The notes under the pieces are model-generated. The model made no database searches. It was not told where the DNA came from and was given only the letters and a program-made list of their open reading frames with translations. From Protopterus annectens (taxonomy: Eukaryota; Chordata; Ceratodontiformes; Protopteridae), in assembly GCF_019279795.1 (NCBI RefSeq), contig NC_056743.1, forward strand, positions 1,784,541,339-1,784,605,338: a DNA stretch of 64,000 nt, written 5' to 3'. Made by a program: the position numbers and the translations under genes. Each line of letters starts with the position of its first letter. The stretch's first letter is position 1. This document shows, piece after piece, positions 11,216-21,998 of this stretch.

Positions 11216-11951
11216 ATCAATTGTATATTAACAGTCACTGAAACTTGGTCAAAGACAAACATTAAAGATGAAGATATTCTTCTGCCAGGGTATAATATAA
11301 CCAGAACTTATAGAATAAAGAAAGACAGTTGTGGTATTGCAATTATCTGTTCCAGTTCCCTGGAGGTTAGACTCACCCACATACTATCCCACAATTTAGC
11401 AAAGTTGAGCTCCTCATCACATTCCTCAAATTAACAAATAAAGCCTACACAATTGTTTTGTACATCCCTCCTGGAAAAATAAGAAGAGATCTTATCGTGG
11501 ATCAACTACCACCCCAATGAATCTATTATTCTAGGTGATCTAAATTTAGATTGGCACCTTTTACTACCAAATTCCCCAAAAAACAAAACAAAAAAAAAAA
11601 AAACTATAAACCTCTATGGATTTACTCAACTCATTAACACCCCAACAATAACGACAAAGTAAGTAATAAAACTTCTTTATTAGACTGGATACCAACTTCC
11701 ACTCCTCCCAATCCCCCACCTCAGGGACCCTTCATAGGCACATAGGCAAGGACTAGGCTAGATGCCCTTGTGGGCCATTCCCTCGAGATGACAAACTCTG
11801 TACCTTGAGTTTGCAAGGTAAACTCCTTAACCAAAGAGACCATTGTCCAACAACTGCTAACAGACTAAACCCCTACAAAACTAATCATCATATAACAAAA
11901 TGGTATGCAACTTATCAAGGTTTAATCTAAAAACCTTTACATCTACATTAC

Positions 11952-12911
11952 TAGTAGCAAAAGCACCAGAGGAGGAAGGCAACTAAATCCTTGCTGGTAA
12001 GAAGTATTTTATTACCACAAAACGACTGGAACACAAACGAAAATCCAAAACACTCCGAGGCACAAACGCTATGTCTCCACACCTGCGTTTTCGTTTCAGA
12101 CACTTCTTCAGATGCAATACAATTCATCCATTTTACCCTCCCATATAAATACATTCTATTAATATCAATTAACTAATTAATGCAGCACATTTGTAATTCA
12201 TCATCTAATTACAGTTTACTAACTCATGCTTACAAGAAACCTTTAAAAACTTTTTTAAAAACTCATGAATTTGAAAACTGAACCAACACATTACTTAAAT
12301 AACAAACAAGAAAACTCCATTCATTTACAAAATACATATAACACTATAAATCATTCATACATATAAAAAATAATATATAAACTAAAATATATAAAAATAT
12401 CTGCCTGTATCTTATCCATTTTGTTAGTCCACATACTCCCTCTAGTGTTCAAATAGGGATGTTACACGGAATCCAAAAATACTTATAAACTATTAGGGTT
12501 ATAGCTTCCTATCTTATTCTATGAAACATAGAACTTAGTTAATAAATAAATATTGCCACACAGTTATAGGGTTAAATTCCTTACATCCAAGGGGGGAAAA
12601 AAATCAAAAAAGGGTGCAAAAATACAAAGCACTTTAAAAAATAACCTTTTAATTTTGAGAATAAGAATATCCCTCAAAGCTTGGCAGCCCTCAATTTCAA
12701 CACAGGCAATAAGGATACAATATTATTAAGGCCTGGTTTGGTATACGATTCCAACTGTAGCTACCATAGCAGTTCTTTATATTCAATCGTATCCTCCCAT
12801 GGCCCCCCTCGTATATCTTTCTTAACCACTTCCAGTACAAAAAAGTGGAATTCTGCATCCAAACATTTTATTTTATGTCTGGCCAAAGCATTATTGGGGC
12901 ACCCATTTTTT
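11952..12911 (-). mobile_element. Penelope-like element, 5'-truncated, with 22-bp target duplication
   Basis: A 960-bp insertion in the family-2 LINE, flanked by the same 22 bases (aaaacctttacatct...) at 11930-11951 and 12912-12933. On the minus strand its first part (about 12890-12750) reads FFVLEVVKKDIRGG and later KPGLNN. These are the end of the GIY-YIG endonuclease of Penelope-like elements (usually HF.VLE...RGG...L...PxGLNE). The 3' UTR follows, including a hammerhead-like core at 12085-12111. Penelope-like elements combine RT and GIY-YIG and often truncate at the 5' end. Only the last part of the ORF remains, so it is dead. Confidence 0.75.
12085..12111 (-). ncRNA. Hammerhead-ribozyme-like core of the Penelope element
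   Basis: The minus strand reads CTGAAGA, a short potential stem II (GT...AC), GAAA, then ACGC, the order of the conserved hammerhead core (CUGANGA - stem II - GAAA). Penelope-like elements are known to carry hammerhead motifs in their terminal repeats. Stem II is weak here, and one extra A follows CTGAAGA, as in the other copies in this window. Activity is not implied. Confidence 0.5.
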
Positions 12912-14793
12912 AAAACCTTTACATCTACATTACAAAGTTATAACTGGTCCATTCTGCAAACACTCCCCACTTGATGCCATTGCAAAATTCAGTATTGCGT
13001 TTCTCAGCATACTTAATGAAAAGGCTCCTATTAAAAGACGAAGAGTAAAAGTCAAATCTGCCCCATGGCTAAATAATTCAACCAAAATCTCATGCACACT
13101 AGGGACAAGGCATGGAAAACATGGTCTCAACACAAAACACAGCAAAACCTCCAGGCTTACAAATACTTCTGCAACATTATCAAAACAAACATTGGAGCCG
13201 ACAAAAGTATTACACCTCACTCCAGGATACCCATCAAAATAATCCAAAGATTTTCTGGCCATCTATTAAGAATATGTCATTCCCTGGAAAGAAAGACCAG
13301 CCCAATCTATCATTTAATAGTACCCCCATCAAAGACTGCATCAAAATTTAACTTGTATTTCACTGACACTATAACCAAGCTAGTTCACTAACTCAACTAC
13401 CTGTCAAAAAGCAAACAACCACTTTGCCACCCTCACGCTACAAGCTATGTCATCATATTCTATAAAAAAAAAACCTAAAAAAACTAAAACCCATTACACT
13501 TGCTCAAGCCAACCCTCCCACAAAGTATTTCAAAATGGCATCAAACAGCATAGCCTACCCTGTATCCATATTAATAAATATATCTATCCGTGAGTCCTAA
13601 GCCCCATCCCTTTGGAAAAAAATCAAAGTTTCTTCCACTATATAACATGAAACTCCATTGATTTATCAAATTTTAGTCCATCTGCAATACTGCTTTGTTT
13701 ATTCAAAATCCTAGGAAAAATGTGTACACAGACAAAGCCTACCTTGACCATCATCTGCTTACATTTACTCAGCACAGCTTTCATTCATGGCACAGTACTA
13801 TTACTGTCCTTCTCAACTTTCTCAATCCATTAACCAAGCAAGAAACAATGGCATCCTGGTTTATGCTTTATTTCTCAACTTATCAAATGTCTCTGGTACT
13901 CAGACTATATCGTCTCTCGATCTCGTCCCTGGAATGATTCAACAATTACCTATTGGACTGACAGGAATTTGTCAGATGGCAAAGTGTCCTTTCAGCTTTC
14001 TTATCATTCTCCACCTGGGTCCCACAAGGATCTATTCTGGGTCTCCTGCTTTTTAATATTTTCATTAACAACCTCCATATCACATCCAAATACACCTCCT
14101 TAATCCAGTATGCTGATGACTTAACCCTCATACGTTCTGTCAAAACTTTGTCCCATCTTCAACATAAGCAATCTTGTATCTCCATTCAGTCTTGTCTTAA
14201 TAACTCTGAGCTCCTACAAAATAAAAGAAAACAAATCTAATAATATTCCTTCCCAAAATGATACAAACTGAATAAGGCTGTCTTCACTGTTCCTTACTTA
14301 AATAACATTAAAATATAGAAATTGTATCGCACGTAAAACTCTTAGGGAACATTATAAATGACAACTTGTTATTCAACTGGCATATACAAAAGGCCATCAG
14401 AAAGGTCTACCAGAAAACTAAAGAATTAAACAGTCCCTCACCTTGCCTTGGACTTTCCTCTAAACTTCCCTACTGTATGGCTCACCAATCTTGACAAATC
14501 TACCAGCTAGATTTGTATCTAAAGTCGAACAATGCTAAAATAAGATAGCGAGGTTTGCCAAAAGTTTGTCTCTTAGGCCACATCACTGTATTGTCCTAAA
14601 ATAACTAAACTATGTTCTATTTTTGTTTTTGTTTATATTAATGTATAATGTTCACATTTTATAAGTTTGTTAACGTTAACCTTCTCTAAATGTTTATTAA
14701 TGTGGAGATTTTTCCTTGGGCCTCCACTGTAAAAGGACAGCTTGTCCAGTTGCACTTTCCCAGCAAACAAATGTAAAATAAAATAAAATAAAA

Positions 14794-15886
14794 ATGGCTT
14801 TAATTGCCTCATTACCTCACCTACTCTCAGCTATGCTCCACAGTAAGGTACACAATCCACAAAAATGCCTAACTCTAGCAGGAATCATTCAGTACTATGC
14901 CCAATCAAGACAATTACATTCACAAGACAAGCTTCTGAACATTCACAAGTCCAGTAATCCAGCAGGAGATTCCCTATACTCAAATCACCTCAGTAAAACA
15001 TGGAATTCCATCCCACTTTCACTGAGATTAACTAATAACTTCCTCACCTTCAAATCTGATTTTACGAAATGCCTATTAGATTGTTGGTTTTGCTCTTGCT
15101 CAATCCCTGGGTAACCTCTCCTAACTTAAATGTAATTTATGACTGACACCTGTTAACTAAACTGGCATAAACATGTTCAACTCGTATGACTCGGCTGATC
15201 TACCTGTAAAATTTGTAAATATCCTTACCCCATCTCTAACATCTCTGTACAAGGCTACTTTTCTCACTAATTTAACAATCTTTGTCTCACACCAGTCACA
15301 AGTATTACCTTAGCACAGTTGCTTAATCTAAAAAAAATGTCCCTACCCTGTCACTCATCTTCTGTTTCTTTCTATCCTTAATTTCATCTCTCTCTTTGAC
15401 ACTCAGCCTCTCCTCAGTTCACCTCTATCAGCAGCAGAAAATAACACAATTATAGTACTATCTAGTTCAGTGACACTTTTCCATGGTTAGCACAATATGA
15501 AATAACTACTAAATCTTCCATTTCCTCTCTGCCGTACAATCCTATATGCTCATAAACCTCCCTAACTACATATAACAACAACCTACTAATACTTTTAACT
15601 TTCTGTTTAATTTCTTTCTACCTGAACAATTCTTGACATGTCTGTCAATCACTATAATTCTTGTATGTTATTTTTACATTTACAGTCTGTAAATATGCAA
15701 TGCCTTGATTCCATTCAATTGTTGCACATGTACAACCATTGTAATTGTGCATTTAATGTCATTCATTATGGACTCATGTCATATTTGTAGTCTTTGTGAA
15801 GCTTTTCTCCCAGTCTTCCACTAAAAAATTTTTTTTTTCTGTCTAGTCAGATTTTCATGGTAAACAAATGCTAATAAATAAATAAA
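14794..15886 (+). mobile_element. Family-2 LINE, 3' fragment
   Basis: This copy begins immediately after the tail of the previous copy. The frame 14794-15114 holds the C-terminal domain after the RT (LPHLLSAMLHSK..., NHLSKTWNSIPLSLR, FLTFKSDFTKCLL), a pattern shared by L2/CR1-group LINEs. A decayed 3' UTR follows, ending 'ggtaaacaaatgctaataaataaataaaa' at 15886. The 5' end is truncated in the C-terminal domain. Two elements tail-to-head suggest repeated use of A/T-rich LINE tails as targets. Confidence 0.72.
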
Positions 15887-16299
15887 ATGCGCCCATAGCA
15901 GCCGCCCCCTTTACCGTACCTTAGCTGTGCCTCTGGCTTCTAAGCTGGCCTGGGCACTAACCCATAACCTCTTTGAGGAAGGCAGAGGGAGCTGCTGTAC
16001 CCCTTGTGAAATGGTTTCTGACTCTTTCCAGCAAGGCCCTGCCATGAGTGTTTTAACAAAAATTCATGCAATCTGCTAGCTGTTTAAAAATATTTTATCA
16101 CTGTTAACCTTGTATGTTTTTATTTTTTTACCAAGGAGACAGTCAGTCAGTATGATTTTTCAAAGTATTTACTTCTATCCACATAATACCTCAGCTATCA
16201 GTTTTGGGAACAGGGTCCACATAATACCTCAGCTATCAGTTTTGGGAACAGGGAAGACACCTGGAGGATTGATTGCTTGACTCATTGTTACTTCAGTAA
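15887..16299. other. Unassigned; contains a 38-bp tandem duplication
   Basis: No coding or element signal is recognised. A perfect two-copy direct repeat of 38 bp occupies 16178-16215 and 16216-16253. Confidence 0.6.
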
Positions 16300-17010
16300 T
16301 ACCCTTTGGCATAAATGAGAGTATAATATGCAGGGTCACCCTGTCTTTATGTTACTGCAAGAACGACACCTTGCACATGATGGCTGGCATGAAGTTCCAA
16401 GACCCTCCGAGCAGAGGCAACAGCAATAAGGAACGCAGTTTTCCAAATCAGAAATTACTGAGGCACTCCTGCAGCAATTGGAGGTAAGGAATGCTTTTCT
16501 TGAACAAATCCTAAGTCATGGTCACTTTTCTCTTAGAAGGTCCCACATGGAGAACACTCTTCTGGAGTTGTTTGACAGGGGTGTGGGGTCTAGCTGTCAG
16601 TAAAATCTACTGACAGATAGGAAGAAATAGCTGCAAAATGCATCACCTCCCCTAATAATATCCTAATGGAGGCTGTGTCACAAAACAACCAACGGGGGAT
16701 AACCGATGATGATCTCAAATCTGATCTACAGATACAATGACAACAAATGGGGACTATGTACATTGCCAAATATTACCTCACTGATAACACCAAGAAAACC
16801 TGACTGCAGGCTACATAAAAAAATGGAAGAAACCCTGAGAAAACTTTGCCCAGTCTTGGGAGGAAGTCTGGCTGCAGCCAGGGGGAATGACCCACCAAGA
16901 TGCACCTGTTTAGCCATGGCAGTAATCTTGGCCTCAATTGCAATGGTCTTGAGTGAACAGGCATTCACAGAGATTGTGAACCTGAAAGATGTCAACAGTC
17001 CCACAGTTGG
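16300..17010 (-). mobile_element. DIRS remnant on the minus strand (fossil)
   Basis: Around 16380-16445 the minus strand shows a short patch like the DIRS tyrosine recombinase (KTAFL-AV-SARRV pattern). Around 16780-16970 a patch weakly resembles the DIRS gag C-terminal region. The piece is heavily decayed, with unclear ends, and broken in many places. Its orientation is opposite to the DIRS that follows. Confidence 0.35.
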
Positions 17011-17622
17011 TCTTTCATCTGGTCACAAAAAGAAAAACTTAAGAAAACAGCCTTTGCCACCACAGAAGACTAGTAATTTGACTTGCGCACAAGCTGGCAA
17101 CTCTGTTGTGGCCATTTGTAGTAACTCAGACTACTCATACGCTGGATCCCTCTGTTATAGCACTTACGCCCACTATGGACCAGAGGGTTAGCCATGTCCT
17201 CTGTGGCTGTCAGGGTCCTCCTCAGTTAGCACTGGAGAGACACCTTTATCAGTCCTGGGAGAGGGAAGAAGGAAGTTTTCCCTGCTGTGTCAGAATTCTA
17301 TGCCCATCCCTGGGGAAGCTGCGGCTGCCATTAGTAACACAGCTGGCCCCATTTTCCCTGTCAAAAATAAACTGGAAACCAAACATATATCTACTCCTCC
17401 TCCTCAACTATCTTTCGATAGGAGTAATTTACTGGGTCTGGCTAAAAGCTTAATTCAGGCTATCGGTTATTCTTGTGAAGTAGTTAAAAAAAAAGAGGGA
17501 TTCCTCTTTTCCTGAACAGATTCAAGCTTCTGTCTCTGAGTAGGAAAGATGCATAGAAGGATACATTTTTTCCTCAGATTTCAGATTCAGACTTAGAGGA
17601 GAGTTCAGTTTCTGATTCTCCC

Positions 17623-17644
17623 TGTGTGTGTGTGTGTGTGTGTG
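17623..17644. repeat. (TG)n microsatellite
   Basis: Eleven TG dinucleotides in the gag-like region of DIRS A, followed by a G run. Confidence 0.9.
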
Positions 17645-20600
17645 GGGGGTTCTCTGGCTCTAAAGCTACTGCTAGAATGTGCCAGTGTTTTCAATGGGAG
17701 AACACTTAGGTTTCTTAGGCCCTCAGAAAACACTACGAGTTGTTACAGAAGGATTTTCCAGAACCTACAACCATTCCTCCTGTTGTGTCTGCTTTAAATG
17801 ATGTGTATGTCACTGCCTGCAATTTTTTTGATAACGAGCCACGTACCCCTAAAAAAGACAGATAGGATGCACTATTCCCAAACCTGACCCAGCAGCTATA
17901 GCTTTAGTTGATACCTCTGCTGCTAAGCGTTTAGTTAATTCCAATCCTACTCATTCTGACAAGGATGGGGAAATTATTGATAGATATGGGAACAAAGAGT
18001 TATTTCTGCAGCTTTGAATTTCCACCTGTTCTTCATCACACACTGTCCCAAAGAGTAATAGAACCAGTCCCACCTTTCCAGGTGGGGAAGGGTTTTTATT
18101 CAAAGATGTTCCTAGTGCCAAAGAAAGAACATTCTTGGAGACCAGCTCTGGATCTTTCTTTCCTAAACCAGTTTGTGATAGTGCCCAAATTGCAAATTAT
18201 GTCACTTCACAACCTGTTACCTCTTCTTTCGCTTTAAAGTTTCTCTGCAACACTAGACTTAAAAGGTGCTTATCATCACATCCCTATTCATCTACACTTC
18301 AGACATTTCTTAAGGTTTTGTGTGTCTGGATCACACTACAGCAAGTGTATTTACAAAGTTTCTAGCTTCAGTTATAGCTCACTCAGACTACAAAGTATCC
18401 ACATTTTTCCATATCTAGATGACCTCCTTATCTTTGCAGAGTCCTTTTCAAAGTGTCAAGAATCTCTCTCTCTTGGGTGAGAGAACTCATACATAAGTTG
18501 GGATTCCAAGAGAATATTCAAGAGGATTGTGTTCCTATGATGTCAGTTAGACATCTCAGTTCAAGGAGTTTTTCTGCCACAGGAAAAAAACAGATCTTTA
18601 TCTACATCTGTTTCTAAGGTTTTCCACTCAAACTTCAGTCACTGCGAGGCACTACCACAGCATTCTTGGTCTCATGGTATCTAAGATTGACATGATATCC
18701 CTGCACGTCTCCACATGAGAATGATACAGTTGTATCTGAAATCCTTTTGGTCCAATCAACACCCTTTATCTTTTCAAATCTCATTACCTGGATTTGTCAG
18801 AAGAGAAATCTTTTGGTACAAACAACAGATATCCTTAAATCCAGGTCTCCCCCTCTACCTCCCTACTCCAAAGGAGTCAGTCAACACAGATGCTTTGGAT
18901 TCTGCTTTTGGAACAGTTTCAGGAGAGATGAAAGTGCAGAGGGTGTTGAACACCAAAAACAGATGCAAGAACATAAATATCAAAGAGATGCTTGCTCTAA
19001 TCATTGATCTCAACTCACTGAAACATCTTTGATCCCCCCCGGACCTCTTCAAATGGTTACAGACTATACCACAGTTATGTAGCACATCAACAAGTAAGGG
19101 GGAACCAGGTCATACCCCTTTTCAGATTATCCATGGATATAGCTTCACATACAGTGCCACTCTACAGATATCCTACATTTTGTCAGCGCAAAACTGTGTG
19201 GCAGACAAGCTGAGCAGGACAAGAGTAGACCCTCATGAACGGAAACTAGATCAGGGGTCTTTCAAGATTTGATCCATCTGTGGGGGGTCCTGAAGTAGAC
19301 CTCTTTGCCTCCTCTCTGAGCAATCAACTAGCTAGATTCTGTTCCAGAACTCCATGCAAGAAGGCCTGAAAGACAGATGCCTCTTCTTTTCCTTGGACAT
19401 AAATGTTCCCATATGCTTTTCCACCCTTTCCATTAACATCCAGGGTATTTCTGAAGACTCAGAAAGAATCCTCCAAGATCACTGTAATGACTCCCTTCTG
19501 GCCCGGGCAACTGTGGTTCTCACTTATTTTGGAAAGTACCAGGGGCAATTACCACAATCTTCCAAACAGAATGGATCTACTTACACAAGAGTAGGGGTTT
19601 TTGGTACACCTCGACATCAATCAACTTCAACTGACTGCCTGGATTATAGGTTCTTAATTCCTTTTTAGGCCCCTGTTTACTGAGGATGTGCAGCAGGTAC
19701 TAATGGAGGCAAGACAGTCTGCTACTAGAAAATAAAGAAGTTATGTACTTACCATAACGTCCCATCTGTGTTGTCCATTTTCATCCTTCCTCAACTGATG
19801 GGTTTGGATCCGATCCCTTGGATCTGACTCATCCCTTGCTAAAGCTCGTGGCAACCAAAAAACTCTCGAGCTTCTCCCTTACCCACAATGCACCAACCCT
19901 AAGTTACCTCAGATCTTGTTTGCTGACTTTTACCAGAAAGGAAACGTTTAATATGCATGACTATACAGTGATTATAAAAAGTGTGCATACCCCTGTTAAA
20001 ATGACAGGTTTTTGTGATATAAAAAAATGATACCACAATAAATCATTTCAAAATGTTTCCCACCTTAATGTGATCTATAACCCGTACAATTCAATTGAAA
20101 AACAAAAAAAATCTATTAGGGGAAAAATATAAAAAATATAAAGCGTACAATAAGCAGGTTGCATAAGTGTGCACACCCTTAAACTAATACTTTGTTGAAG
20201 CACCTTTTGATTTATACAACATTCAGTCTTCTTGGGTACACACATCCCATCAATTAAAGAGACTCTCATTAACCCCAAATAAATTTCAGCTGTCTTAGTA
20301 GGATTTTCCTAACATTTACTCAGTTGCCTGCTACAGCAGAAAACATGGTTCGCAGAGAGCATACAAAGCATCAAAGGGATCTCCTCATTGTTGAAATATA
20401 TCAGTCAAGAGAAAGGGACAAAAACAGTTCCACAGCATTGAATTATACCATGGAACACAGTGAAGACAGTCATCCAAAAGTGAAGAAAATATAGGCCATC
20501 AGTGACTTTGCAAAGAATTGAACGTTCCTCCAAAATTTATGAAAAGACGAAAACTGATCAGGGAGGATGACAAGAGACCTCCAGCAATACTGAAGGAGCT

Positions 20601-21171
20601 GCAGGAATTTCTGGCAAGTACTGGTTGTGTACTACATCTGACAATAATCTTTCATATGTCTGGACTATGGGGTAGGGTTGCAAGACAGAAGCCTTTTCTT
20701 ACACAGAAAAACATCCAGGCCCGACTAAAATTTGCAGAACAATACATCAAGTCTCCCAAAAGTATGTAGGAAAATGTGTTATGGCCTGATGAGACCATGT
20801 TGAACTTTTTGGCCATAATTCCAAAAGGTGTTTGGCACAAAAACAATATGCATCATCAAAAGAACACCATCCATACGGTGAAGCATGGTGGTCGCAGTAT
20901 CATGCTTTGGGGGGTTTCTTCAGCTGGAACTGGGACTTTTGTCAAGGTGACGGGAATTATGAACAGTTCCAAATACCACCTTAAAGAAGATGTGGGAGCC
21001 ACACAATTGTTTGAACCTTTCGCAGAGAATACTGACTGAAGTTGAGATTAATGTACTAAATATGGGTTTGTCATTTATCCCTGCAGAAGCAGCTGATCTA
21101 TCCAGCTCTATTGTTGATCTAAAATGGTTAGGAATGTCATTCTTAAATTAACTTATACAAAGGAAGCATAA

Positions 21172-21992
21172 GTGGGGAATAGCAGTTTTAAAAGACTAAG
21201 TAACTTCGTATCTATTAATCATCCTATTCTTGAAGCCTTTTGTAGAATTTGTGAAAATGATTTGCATAAGCTTTTTGATGGTAAACCAACTGGCAAGAGG
21301 TTTTTAAACTTAAGTAGGAGTGAGGAGGACGCACTTGACTCATTACAGAAGGATACTTCCATAGTAGCACGCCCAGCGGACAAGGGCAGTACAACTGTAG
21401 TCATGGATAGGAGCTTCTATTATGGTTCAATTAATAATATGTTGTTGGATGAAGTAGTTTATGAGAAGGTTGACCTCAAATTTATACAAGGTCTGATAAG
21501 GGAGATGCGGTATATGGTAAATGACTATTTATTGAGCTACTCCATCTCGTTGGTGTTTACACAGTATCTTACAGTTGAGTATCCGGTCATACCCTCATTC
21601 CAGGGTTTACCTAAAGTGCACAAGAACTCTAGTGTCCCCCCTTTTAGACCTATTGTGGCTGGGAAGTTCTGGGTGACTGAGCCCTTCTCTATTTTTGTTG
21701 AAAGGCACGTTAGACCTATTTCGGATAAATCAATGACTATATTGAGAGATACTAAACATTTTTACAGGATTTGTTTTTGTTTATGAACTTTAACAAATCT
21801 AGTGACTATATATTAGTCACTTTAGATGTGGTGCCCTTATTTACAACTATTCCCAATATACAGGGAATAGAGTATATGCATAGATATTTGAGGGATCAGA
21901 GTGAGCATGAACATAGGCTGATAGATTTGATCTGTGAATTTATGGATGTGGTGGGTTATGACAGTCTGAGGAAGCCAATGTGTATTTGGTGA
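21172..21992 (+). pseudogene. Penelope reverse transcriptase, partial
   Basis: Two overlapping frames (21172-21786 and 21771-21992) encode the N-terminal half of a Penelope-like RT. They cover the conserved block with ARPADKGSTTVV, the GLPKVHK fingers motif, RPIVAG and motif A (LVTLDVVPLFTTIP). One frame change lies near 21775. The palm motifs C-E and the GIY-YIG nuclease are missing, so no activity is expected. Penelope RTs are related to telomerase RT. Confidence 0.85.
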
Positions 21993-21998
21993 AAGCGC
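21966..21998 (+). ncRNA. Hammerhead-ribozyme-like core of the Penelope element
   Basis: The sequence reads CTGAGGA, an extra A, GCCAA, a 7-base loop, TTGGT, GAAA and GCGC. This is the hammerhead order with a 5-bp stem II (GCCAA/TTGGT). It sits where Penelope-like elements carry such motifs, in the terminal non-coding part. The extra A after the CUGANGA box recurs in all copies here. Stem III would be very short, as described for Penelope hammerheads. Confidence 0.6.

Larger units (their letters stand above)
11216..14793 (+). mobile_element. L2/CR1-like LINE (family 2), decayed, split by a Penelope fragment
   Basis: Old non-LTR element. The endonuclease is visible at 11231-11590: TVTETWSK, LLPGYNI, CGIAII, then a frame with VLYIPPGKIRRDLIVDQL and a shifted ILGDLNLDWHL. 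A Penelope fragment (11952-12911) interrupts it. The connector before the RT follows at 12934-13390 (AFLSILNEKAPIKRRRVKVKSAPWLNNS). The RT is badly decayed, but the catalytic YADDLTLIRS box is legible at 14109-14138. The 3' UTR ends at 14793 in an (AAAAT)n tail. Many stops and frame changes make it dead. Segments at 5041-5616 and perhaps 3266-3827 may be its 5' part, pushed away by later insertions. Confidence 0.72.
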
